DNA of 27,847 bases from Gnomoniopsis sp. IMI 355080 (taxonomy: Eukaryota; Ascomycota; Sordariomycetes; Diaporthales; Gnomoniaceae): contig JAPEVC010000334.1 of assembly GCA_027946555.1 (NCBI GenBank), positions 1 to 27,847 of the forward strand. The letters run 5' to 3'. Below are positions 1 through 8,236 of this stretch, one piece after another. Below the pieces are notes generated by a model. The model searched no databases. It was given only the letters and a program-made list of their open reading frames with translations, and was not told the DNA's origin. Position numbers and translations under genes: made by a program. Position 1 is the first letter of the stretch, and every line of letters begins with the position of its first letter.

Positions 1-1367
1 AGCAGGCCCCCTCGCTCACCCCCTCCACTAAGCGCTTCCGAGCCGTCGAGACGCCCTCCTCCTCACGGCGTCAGCAACCCGGCGATAGCATCGCCATGAA
101 CATGTTCACACCTGGCCGTGGCTCCACCACCCCGTCGCTCAACCGGAAACTCTTCGACTCTCCCGTCATCCCAACCTCCATCGGCCCCACCCCGCAGCGT
201 GATGGCCGTGTGCTCGGTCTGTTCGACTCACTGCCTTTTAAGGACGCGGAGATTGACTCGCCGAGCAAACCGAACGGTGCTGTACGGCTGAGCCAGGTAA
301 TCAATACAGGCAAGGAGATCATGGCAACGGCCGCCACGCCCAGGAAGAAGAAGCTGGGTGGGGAGCCTGGTAGTGCGGGTTCGCAAGGGAGGACGCCGTC
401 GTCGAGGCACAAGCGGCAGAACGGGGCCTCATCGCCACACAAAAGCATGCTCTCGACCCCGTTGAAGCTGGATGGCAGTGATCGCGTGGCCAAGACGCCT
501 GGCACGTCAAATAGTGTGTCCAAGTTACAGTTTCAGACACCAGCATTTCTGAGGCGCATACCGATGCCAAAGATCAACGAGAATAGTGCCTTCACTTCGC
601 CAGAGCCCCTCCGACTGCCTCGAAAGCCCCTATTCCGCGGCTTAAGCAGTGTCGTGGCAGATCTGCGCAAGATGCAAGAGGCAGAGCTCGACGACGACCT
701 CGATGCCCTGCGTGAGGCTGAAATGGACGGCCCCAGCAAGCCCGTGAACAGAACCATTCTATCAGACAAGACCAACCTCCCTCCTCCTCCTCCTTCCGCC
801 ACATCTGCAGGAAAGCATGAAGACGCATCCATCCTAGCTGAAGACTCGGAAAGGCAAGCTCTGGCTCTTCTCGGCGGCTTCGACGACGAAGGCGAGTACG
901 ACTCTGCCGGCGAGCAGGACGCAGGTCTAGATCGCAACGGGAATCCGCTGCGCGTATACAAGAAGAAGGGTCAGAAACGGACAACTCGGCGGTCCAACAT
1001 GAAGCCCGTCATGAAAAGGCGGCCTGTCGCTGCCGCTGCCATTGCCGAGGACGAGGATGACAATACGGAAGCCAGACCAGATATCACAGCTGGCAATAGC
1101 AAAGAAGAAGAGGACGACCCCGCCCTGCACTCTGGCTCAGACTTTATCGCTTCGGATGACGAGGATGAATTAGCACAAGACATCAGCAAAGTCCACAAAC
1201 CTGCAACCAAGACGACAAAGGCAAAGCCTGCAGCAACAGCGCCAATCAAGAAGCCCGCGCGCAAAGTCAACGAGCTTGCACATGCCAACTTCAAGCGCCT
1301 GAAACTGCGTAACAGTGGCGCCAAAGGCGGGCCCGGTCATAATAGTCGATTCCGGAGACGACGCTGA
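1..1367 (+). CDS. SLD2: Sld2/Drc1 DNA replication regulator, 5'-truncated by window edge
   Basis: Sld2 is the CDK substrate that, once phosphorylated, binds the BRCT protein Dpb11 to allow replication origin firing; it acts in the nucleus. The frame is open from base 3 to the stop at 1365-1367 (454 residues seen), so the true start lies upstream; the ATG at 96 is probably internal. Recognition rests on the block around GPTPQRDGRVLGLFDSLP (from about base 183) and on the C-terminus, where ANFKRLKLRN is followed by GAKGGPGHNSRFRRRR, both typical of fungal Sld2. Many S/T-P sites are visible, including TPLK and TPRK forms that fit CDK consensus sites, plus acidic stretches (EDEDD, SKEEEDDPA, SDDEDE) and a basic tail. 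No intron is needed in the visible part. It converges on the gene that ends at 2002. Family call is firm; the extent of the missing N-terminus is unknown. Confidence 0.87.
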   Translation, partial: QAPSLTPSTKRFRAVETPSSSRRQQPGDSIAMNMFTPGRGSTTPSLNRKLFDSPVIPTSIGPTPQRDGRVLGLFDSLPFKDAEIDSPSKPNGAVRLSQVINTGKEIMATAATPRKKKLGGEPGSAGSQGRTPSSRHKRQNGASSPHKSMLSTPLKLDGSDRVAKTPGTSNSVSKLQFQTPAFLRRIPMPKINENSAFTSPEPLRLPRKPLFRGLSSVVADLRKMQEAELDDDLDALREAEMDGPSKPVNRTILSDKTNLPPPPPSATSAGKHEDASILAEDSERQALALLGGFDDEGEYDSAGEQDAGLDRNGNPLRVYKKKGQKRTTRRSNMKPVMKRRPVAAAAIAEDEDDNTEARPDITAGNSKEEEDDPALHSGSDFIASDDEDELAQDISKVHKPATKTTKAKPAATAPIKKPARKVNELAHANFKRLKLRNSGAKGGPGHNSRFRRRR

Positions 1368-2001
1368 GCCTGCGTCGCGGTGCATAATGATGATGAGCTT
1401 TTGCTTGGGGGAGAGGGACACGTTGCTGCTTCGTCATGGACAGTTTGCAGGCCGTAATGAATGCAGTTGACGTGACAACAACGCTGTCATCAGCTGGCTC
1501 ATGATGACTGCAATTGTGTCTTTATTTATCTACTGCGTCCTCGGTGGTATGTGCTAAGACAAGCAGCTCCGAAGAGGCAGCGGCACCTGCCTGCATGAGA
1601 ACAGAAAAATCAAGTACAACAGTCTCCCACCTGTGCTTCATCTTGTGACATCCGTACACATCTGTGACAATGTGTGAAGGTTACTCCAGTGTTTATGAAG
1701 ACTGGCTTACACAAAGCGTCTAGCAAGTCAGACTGGTACGACCTATAGCTTTGAACCAAGATGGGGCTTCGTTGGAACCAAGCCGATCCATAGATTGCTC
1801 GAAACTACCACTGACAGGGGACAGCAGGCACAGCGACGGAGCAAGACACATTTCCATGGCACACCAATGACTACCGCGGGGACAGGATCCTTTGAAATGA
1901 GGTACGGATCGATGTTGAATAAGTATCTATGCTAGCCTACAAATACTATTGCCAAGAGGTGCCAAGTTGGGTTCGCCGAACCTAGGTGTGTGATGTCTAG
2001 G
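1368..2001. other. Convergent intergenic region (3' ends of SLD2 and the hydrolase-like gene)
   Basis: This 634-bp stretch holds the 3' flanks of two convergent genes. I see no ORF with coding character, no RNA gene and no repeat. AT-rich patches near 1525-1535 and 1915-1950 are plausible polyadenylation neighbourhoods, but no signal can be assigned. Confidence 0.6.
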
Positions 2002-2270
2002 TCACAGCTCGTCATCGGTGTCCTCGTCGTCTTGAGAACCATCCTCGTCGTGCGAAGCGTCATCCTCGTCGTTCTGGGAGTCATCTTCGTCGCCCTTGGA
2101 ATCATCCTCGTCGCCTTCGGAATCGCCCTCGTCGTCTTTGGGATTACTCTCCTCGTCCTTGAACTCGTCATCCTCGTGCTTCGACTCATCTTGGTCGTCG
2201 TCTCGGAAGCGGTCCTCATCTGGCCGGTGGATCGGCTTCTCGGAGCGATGCTTAGTGCCTTGATCAGAAC
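2002..2270 (-). repeat. Asp/Glu codon repeat (GAC/GAT/GAA) coding the acidic tail
   Basis: The 3' end of the hydrolase-like gene is a degenerate trinucleotide repeat. On the coding strand units such as GDEDDSKGDEDDSQNDEDD recur. The opposite strand reads as long, apparently hydrophobic Val/Ile/Leu frames (for example 1990-2304), which are artefacts of the repeat. Such tracts commonly vary in length between strains. Confidence 0.7.
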
Positions 2271-4193
2271 CGGGTGGGGTTACAGTGCCATCCGGTCTGG
2301 ATGAAGGTGAGTCGTCCTCGTCCCACCACCGATCAGGAACTCGTCTCTCGTCTTGCTGGGCCCAGTCATCCTCCTGATCCTCATCGTAGTGGTGCCTATG
2401 GCATGGGTACTCATCATCATCTCCATAGTAGTGATCCTCCTGGTCCTCATTGTAGTGGTGCCTGTGGCCTTTGTACTCATCTTCCCAATCATAATCATCT
2501 TCGTGATGATCATCTTTGTAGCAGCATTTATAACTGCAATAGTCATCGTCATAACAGGACTTCTCGTGCTGGCGGTACGGGTTCCTCCCGGGGAAGCCCT
2601 CATAATCGCCAATCGTGTCGTGATATTCTGGTAACAAGTTAATTTCCAATTCAGAAATACCTCAAAACACCATTACGAACCTTTCCAGTCTTCATCCCAA
2701 TCACCGTCATCTGTGCACTGGTTAGCAGCCTTCCTACCAGCGAGGCGCATTTCCAGTCAACATACCTGGAAACGTCTTCCCAGATGATTGGCCAAAATCG
2801 TCAGGGAAGAATCCGTGTGGCACATCGGGCTTGCACTCAAGTCTGCAATTCAAGAGGCAAATATCGTCGCAAGAATAGTCGTAATGATGATCCCAGCGCT
2901 CGTGGTCGTAGTATGCTGGTGTGACCCCGCGCTTCTGGACTTTGTTTTCACAGTTTCCTAACTGAGCTTGGCGTCAACAACTCGTCTCTCTACATTGAAG
3001 CGGTGAGAAGGTGATACTTACGACACGACACATGAGAGTGGAAAGCGAGTCCATCATTGTTTTTCCGAGGCCCCGGGCCATGTTCTTGATTCGATCAAGC
3101 CAGCCGTTTTCGAGCTCACCGGCATTGTCCCCAAGCCGGTCTCCAGATTCTTCTCCAGCGCCGGGCAATGGCTTTGGTTGTGATGTCGGCTTCTTGTGAC
3201 GAGGCTTGTACATGATGTTGCTTTCGTTGTAGGGAGCGGGAAGTCGAATGAGGCTGTCCAGTGTGCCACCTCCAGACAAGAAGTTGTTGGCGATCATCAG
3301 CCTGGCAGCCTGGCCACCTTGTCCATGGCCAAAGACGTAAGTATTGAGAAGGTCGATTTCTGTGCCCGGACCCCAGAGTAGAGGATCCAGGTTCGAAGAC
3401 TCGTTGAAGTGCAGTGCAACCGCCATCAAGTCAACAACCCGACCGTTGTTAGCCTCGCGTGGCTTGACAAGATCACCAGCCAAATTGAAAAGAAGATTGC
3501 CGTTATCCATCTCAATGGCGCCGGATTGGAATATGTGGTCAACAGTTACAACAACGTGATGATGGGATGCAATGTCAGACGCAAGCTGCGTGTAGGCCTG
3601 ACGTTGTCCACCAACTGGAGGGCTGAGTAGGACCATGGAGTACTTGTCTGGGCAGACGGAAGCGTTGGGGAATGCCTGAGACACCATGTTGTGCATGGAG
3701 GTGTCACTCCCAAACACTTGTGCTGTGATAGTCTCAAGAAGAGATTGCGTGAAGACCAGGTCGGTCTTGTTTTGAGGCTCTTGGAGGCTCTCACAAGTCG
3801 GATAGCTTCAGAGCAGGTCAGCAAAGTGCCGGATGCCGAGGACGTAGTTGAACATGGATAAAATTCTACTCACAAGACCGATACTGGAATATGACGAACA
3901 CCGCTACAAGTCTCGTTGATGAAAGAGTCCCCATCCTCTCCATACCGCTCACGCAGCTGCGGCAAGGACGTGTTGACATTGGTGCATTCGGAAGGAGGCC
4001 AGAACCGGAATCCCATGTCATGTTGAATAGTGAAGTGTCGAACGCCAACTCTGTCTGGGCCAGCTAAGGGTGGAAGCCGTGTGGCACTGCCGTTGAAGTC
4101 CATGGTGTCGATATAGCCAGAGGGAATGCCCAGCAGAGTGAAGAGACTGCTCAGTAAGGCCGGGCCCCCCACAGCAGGCGACGTCGGCGACAT
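2002..4193 (-). CDS. PAF-acetylhydrolase-like alpha/beta-hydrolase homologue, nucleophile lost, acidic DDEL tail
   Basis: Proposed exons in transcript order are 4193-3874, 3805-3022, 2961-2766, 2710-2681 and 2627-2002, with introns of 68, 60, 55 and 53 bp and matching phases, giving 651 residues. The N-terminal half resembles fungal PAF-acetylhydrolases: LPPLAGPDRVG (about 40-50), IPVSVFYPT across the first splice (103-110), and VVVTVDHIFQSGAIEMDNG (191-209). The nucleophile elbow reads G266-H-G-Q-G-G271, where GHSxGG is expected, so the catalytic Ser is Gly268. Soon after this the fold stops resembling the family. A Cys/His/Asp-rich segment follows (370-540), then an Asp/Glu-rich tail ending in DDEL. 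Seven or so N-x-S/T sites suit a secretory-pathway protein. The ATG at 4193 has an in-frame stop upstream and a good context, but the N-terminus (hydrophobic, without basic residues) is only a weak signal peptide. Catalysis is unlikely; the function is unknown. Confidence 0.72.
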
Positions 4194-4701
4194 GGCTGGA
4201 GACGCTTGAGGGTGGTATGAGCAGGATTAGCAAGAGGTAAGATGCTAAGTGAAACGGAACACAATTCAAAGTTTGAGTAGTGCTGTTGATGGCGTCCCAA
4301 AAGCGAGCGTGAAGCCAACGGCGGTGTTGGTAAGTGATGTGGAGTGAGTGATGGACGAGAGAAGTTGGACTCGATGATCACTCGGACGCAATGTTTGTTG
4401 ATATAAGGGCCTGTAAGCTCAATCCTTAGCACTTGCCAGTTATGAATAGGCGCACACCAGGATGGCAAGGGCGCGGGCCCGCGCTTGGTGCAGGAAGGCA
4501 CAGGCGCAGATTCTCGAGATATGTTCTTGCTCCATAGCAAGAAAAGGTCTGAGTGCGAGCCTGTAGCCCTCTCACTCACCAGACAATAGAGCGAGGCCGG
4601 AAGGTCCGACTGCTGGCCGCGTGTGACCAAACAATGGATTGCTTGTGCATCGTTGTTTATTTGAGTTGGCAAGAGGCAAAACCTCTTATGTGGTCCTTCC
4701 G
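4194..4701. other. Intergenic region: 3' flank of RING gene, promoter side of hydrolase-like gene
   Basis: 508 bp between two minus-strand genes. Reading the minus strand, a TATA-like CTTATAT lies at 4401-4407, about 210 bp before the 4193 ATG, and an upstream short ORF of about 31 codons starts with an ATG near 4534. Just before the 4193 ATG the minus strand reads TGCTAATC and then CTCCAG, which resembles a branch site and acceptor, so an intron in the leader is possible. No other gene is seen. Confidence 0.45.
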
Positions 4702-5928
4702 TCAGCCCGGTCTCCAGCTGTCAGTGGCCCCAATCCTTGAAGGACCCCTTGGTTGACGTCGAGCCCAGCTATCTCTTGACCTTTCTTCGAATCGCCGTGG
4801 TCTGTATCGATCACTTGTCTGCCTGGGCCTTCCACTGTATTGTCTTCCTACCGCCTCGCTTCCGTCTCGTGAATTTGACCTTGATGTTGCGGCCTTTGAC
4901 TCATCATACTGTACATTCTTATCCCATGCCTCGATAGAGAACGGGGACCTCAAGAAGCTGCGAAGCTCGTGCAAGAAGACCTGTGCATTCTCTCTTCCAA
5001 GGAAGTCACTGAGCAGGTTTTCGGCATGGCCGCTGCTTTCCTGGATATCAACCGTTTTTAAAATAGCAATAACATACTCCAACACAAACACCGCATTGTT
5101 CTGTCGCCGCCGTCTGCGTCCCGCCCCTTCTACGCCGCTATCTTCTGAGTGGCCTTCGCTGCTGTCATCGTTCAGAAATTCAAAGACTTGTAATTCGCGC
5201 CGAATAAAAGTACGCGCCCGTGAGAGCAGATCCTGGTCGGATTGAAGTTGCCGTAATGTTATGTCCTTGTAACGCGATGTTGAATTCGACCCCACGTGGA
5301 GGGAGAGGAGATGGTCGCGATAGACCTGCCGCCTCCTTGCCAGCACTCCTCGGGCACGAACGTCGGGATCAGATGTTGAACCCTGGAATGCGCGTCTTCC
5401 ATGGCGGAAATTGCCACGAGATGGCTGCCCACGGCCACTGGAGCGCTGGTTCGGGGGTAAAGTGTGCCGTAATTCCTGCGGAGCTGATGTTGATCCAGAC
5501 TGAAGGCCAATCTTGGGCACTCTGTAGGTCTTGCTGCTTCCCCCGTCGGTGAAGTCGTACTGGATCTCGGTGACTTCAGCTTTGCAGAGAGGACATGAGG
5601 TCTTCTGCTGAAGCCAGCTGGCCAGGCAGAGGAAGTCGAAGTTGTTGTGTGCACATGGTTTTGCTGTGCATGCCTCAGATATCTCGGATAGGCAGATTAC
5701 GCAGGCCGCTACCGCCTCGGCGTCCTCTCTGGAGGCGAGACCGTTGAGTGTTTCGTTCAAGACTTGGCCCTGTACATCCTCTCGCACGTCCTTCTCGCTG
5801 CCCATGACCCCAAGATTCCTTCCTGTTGGTCGTGGAGTAGAACAGTGTGGAAGCGATGTCTTGTCGTATATATGTAGGAGACTTGGTGGCGAGTCTGCAA
5901 TTGGCACTACATAGTATGTGAGTCGCAT
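4702..5928 (-). CDS. TOPORS-like RING-finger E3 ligase
   Basis: Single exon, 408 residues. A RING finger spans about residues 76-115: C76-x2-C79, C92-x-H94, then N-N-F-D-F-L-C101, and C112-P-L-C115. The ligand expected between H94 and C101 is missing as Cys/His; Asp98 sits at that place. After a disordered Arg/Ser-rich linker comes a second conserved part: RRRQVYRDHLLSLHVGSNS and SRYKDITLRQL, then SRARTFIRRELQVFEFL, and after an acidic insert VLEYVIAILKTVDIQ and FLHELRSFLRSPFSIEAWD. This second part matches the region that follows the RING in TOPORS proteins (ubiquitin/SUMO ligases, nuclear). The C-terminus is Arg/Ser-rich. ATGs at 5928 and 5805 are both possible starts; the second begins MGSEKDVRED, has G at -3, and removes a poorly conserved-looking leader. 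Substrates cannot be inferred. Confidence 0.83.
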   Translation of the reverse strand: MRLTYYVVPIADSPPSLLHIYDKTSLPHCSTPRPTGRNLGVMGSEKDVREDVQGQVLNETLNGLASREDAEAVAACVICLSEISEACTAKPCAHNNFDFLCLASWLQQKTSCPLCKAEVTEIQYDFTDGGSSKTYRVPKIGLQSGSTSAPQELRHTLPPNQRSSGRGQPSRGNFRHGRRAFQGSTSDPDVRARGVLARRRQVYRDHLLSLHVGSNSTSRYKDITLRQLQSDQDLLSRARTFIRRELQVFEFLNDDSSEGHSEDSGVEGAGRRRRRQNNAVFVLEYVIAILKTVDIQESSGHAENLLSDFLGRENAQVFLHELRSFLRSPFSIEAWDKNVQYDESKAATSRSNSRDGSEAVGRQYSGRPRQTSDRYRPRRFEERSRDSWARRQPRGPSRIGATDSWRPG

Positions 5929-6512
5929 AGCCGCCGCTGAATGCTGAGTAAGCTAAAGGGACAAAACCCGCTTCTCCTCCGACAGTCTATTTCTTCCCAC
6001 CCATTGTTTTCTCCATTGAATACCATTTATGATTCTCATCTCGTATGTGTCTAGATGATACGTTACCCATTATTCTGTGGTACATACTGTAGAAGAATTC
6101 TCTCTTACGGGATGGTGCCTTGGGTGATAATCTCATATGTAGGTGTATAGTGCATACATATAGTAAGGATCAACTACAGGATAGACAAACGCACTGATTC
6201 TAGGAAGGACGATGGCTGTATGAGTCTCACAACTCCTCCTTACTTACTTCCTGGTCGAGATTTCTTTAAATGTGTTCGTAAGAGTATATGAGACTATGTT
6301 TGCCGTTCGCAAAGCGGGAATACTTGGTGGGCGCTTACCAAACATAGAAATGCCTCGGTTCCGCAAGATGATCCGCATGGCGCAAGAGGCGGTTGATTTA
6401 TCAGCTTTACACTGCAACTTTGTCGCAAGAGTCCGGATTCTCCGTACGACTGGCTCAAGGGATTTTATATAATACTATATGATACATAAAGCGGGTTCTC
6501 CATGTAATCTGC
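5929..6512. promoter_or_regulatory. Divergent promoter region between RING and FrnE-like genes
   Basis: The two flanking genes point away from each other, so this 584-bp AT-rich stretch must hold both promoters. The clearest element is TATATAAT at 6466-6473 on the plus strand. It lies only about 40 bp before the ATG at 6513 but 133 bp before the one at 6606, which bears on the choice of start. I see no gene here. Confidence 0.55.
6466..6473 (+). promoter_or_regulatory. TATA-like element before the FrnE-like gene
   Basis: The sequence TATATAAT stands out in the divergent promoter. In ascomycetes transcription usually starts some 40 bp or more downstream of a TATA box, so transcripts could begin near or after the 6513 ATG, making 6561 or 6606 the usual initiator. 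Not verified by any transcript data. Confidence 0.35.
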
Positions 6513-7277
6513 ATGAGTATTTTCGAACCCAATTTAAGCCTCTTGTATCAAAACCCGCTTATGTTCCTACCCACAAAACGACTATTCCAGCGGCAGCTAT
6601 CCACCATGACAACCATCAATATAGATATTGTTTCAGATGTCATTTGCCCTTTTTGTTACCTTGGCAAAAAGCGTCTGGACCGCGCCATTGACGTCTACAA
6701 GAAGACAATACCAAATGGCTCGGATGACAAGTTCAACATAACCTGGAAGCCCTATGCGCTCGACCCGACCCTCCCACCAGGGCGCTCATTCCCCGTGCTA
6801 GAACGCATGGCTCAAAAATTCGGGGCAGACCGCCAAGATGCCATCACCAAGCGGCTGACGCACATGGGCCAGAGCGAGGGAATCTGCTTCTCATTTCAGG
6901 GCAAGTTGGGCAATACGCGGGATGCGCACCGGCTTGTGCAGCTTGCGCGGAACAAGGACGGGGAGAAGGGAAGTGAGTTGCAGGAGAAGCTCATGGCTGC
7001 GATGATGGCGAGTTATTTCGAGCAAGGGGGCGATATCACCGATCGGGCTAATTTGTTGGAGGCGGCGGTAAAGGCTGGGCTTGAGAGGGGGGAGGCGGAG
7101 AGCTGGTTGGACGAGGGCAAGGGAGGTGATGAGGTTGATAAGGAGATCGAAGAGGCGTACGCGAGGGGGATCAGAGGCGTACCGCACTTCATCATCAATA
7201 ATAAGTATGAGATTGGTGGGGCGCAGGAGGTCGAGGCGTTTCTAGGGGATTTTGTCAGGGCAAAGGAATCGGCGTGA
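6513..7277 (+). CDS. DsbA/FrnE-family thioredoxin-fold oxidoreductase
   Basis: 254 residues in one exon. The domain begins at INIDIVSDVICPFCYLGKKR: the redox-type motif C45-P-F-C48 sits after the first beta strand, as in FrnE and 2-hydroxychromene-2-carboxylate isomerase relatives. A helical insert follows (FGADRQDAITKRL, NTRDAHRLVQLA, LMAAMMASYFEQGGDITDRANL), and then the fold closes with GIRGVPHFIINNKYEIGGAQ, which contains the cis-proline loop (VP near residue 224). The family carries out disulfide or glutathione-linked redox chemistry; the substrate is unknown. There are three in-frame ATGs: 6513, 6561 and 6606. The last has an almost ideal context (CCACCATG) and starts right at the domain. 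The stretch between 6561 and 6606, MFLPTKRLFQRQLS, looks like a mitochondrial presequence. The gene runs convergently into SPC34, only 141 bp away. Confidence 0.84.
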   Translation: MSIFEPNLSLLYQNPLMFLPTKRLFQRQLSTMTTINIDIVSDVICPFCYLGKKRLDRAIDVYKKTIPNGSDDKFNITWKPYALDPTLPPGRSFPVLERMAQKFGADRQDAITKRLTHMGQSEGICFSFQGKLGNTRDAHRLVQLARNKDGEKGSELQEKLMAAMMASYFEQGGDITDRANLLEAAVKAGLERGEAESWLDEGKGGDEVDKEIEEAYARGIRGVPHFIINNKYEIGGAQEVEAFLGDFVRAKESA

Positions 7278-7418
7278 GGTTGTAAATATCATCAGCTTGT
7301 CTCCAGTGTGCCTGGCGCATTCAATTGGATTGAGTCTTTGTGCCGGCTCGGAATGTTCGCAAAACCTCACTCTTGTTGGGTATCATCAAGTTCCACCTCT
7401 TCCTCCTCAGAACAACGC

Positions 7419-8236
7419 TTACATATTGAGCAACCCACCTAAATCCTTATCCATCGCTCTCAACCTCTCCTGCAACTCCTTTTTCTTCTTGTCCAGCTCC
7501 CGAACCTCCTCCTCCTCCCTCCTCAAGTCTTCCTCTGTCATCATACTGTCCATAATGACATTCTCCCCCTCAATCTCGTCTTCTGCCTCTGCGAACTCAT
7601 CCTTTCTCCCCAATCGACCCAGCCTCTCCGCCTGCCCCGCAACCTTGGCCTCATAGTACGCAAGCGTGTTGGCCTGCGCACCCCACCGCTGCCTGATTCC
7701 CTGTATGCGCTCCAGCGCGCCATCCATGGGGTATACATTGCACAGCTTCTCGGCGCCGTGGAGCAGCACTTCGATGTCGACGTCGGCAGATCCCTCTGCG
7801 CGATTGGTCGGCTGCCGTCGTGTGATGACTGAGTGCATGTCACTGCCCAGCACGGCCGCCACGGCGGTGTTGCGCCGGGGATGGCCGGCTGCGCGTGAGG
7901 TGGGCGGCCCGGTGGTTACCTCGCCGGCGGTGACATTGAAAACGGTTTGGCGGCGGGAGGATTTGGTGGGCTCTGAGGGTGTAGGCTGTTGTGAGGGTGG
8001 CGGGGGCGGGGGAACAGAGAAGAGAGCGCGTTCGTGGGTTTCGGTATCGCGGATTAGGGAAGTAATATCGTGGTTGGAGAGGAGGGCGTTGGTGAAGATT
8101 TTTGGAGGCGGAAAGCTGTATATGATTAGTGGCCTGATGGATCCGAAGCTTAGGTTTCGTGCGAAACATACGGAAGGCTGTCAATGCCTTGACAGGATAG
8201 GGAGATCTGCTCCAAATGTGCTGCAAGGAGCGTCAT
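7419..8236 (-). CDS. SPC34: DASH/Dam1 complex subunit Spc34
   Basis: Two exons, 8236-8172 and 8115-7419, with a 56-bp intron (GTATGT donor, CAG acceptor, phase 2), give 253 residues. The N-terminus starts MTLLAAHLEQISLSCQGID and runs across the splice into LPFPPPKIFTNALLSNHDIT and LIRDTETHERALFSV, the hallmark block of fungal Spc34. After a proline-rich linker, RRNTAVAAVLGSDM and VDIEVLLHGAEKLCNVYP with GALERI are also characteristic. The C-terminus is a charged coiled coil (about 205-245, REEEEVRELDKKKKELQERL). Spc34 is part of the ring complex that couples kinetochores to spindle microtubules and is a target of Aurora/Ipl1 kinase in yeast; RRQ and RRNT sites here fit the basic Aurora type. 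The start is supported by the family's short N-terminal exon. Confidence 0.9.

Noticed and set aside
1990..2634. Two plus-strand frames of very hydrophobic, Val/Ile/Leu-rich sequence that look like membrane proteins
   Set aside because: They are the antisense of the Asp/Glu/His codon repeats of the hydrolase-like gene; GAT/GAC runs read as ATC/GTC on the other strand. The minus-strand frame fits splice phases with upstream exons.
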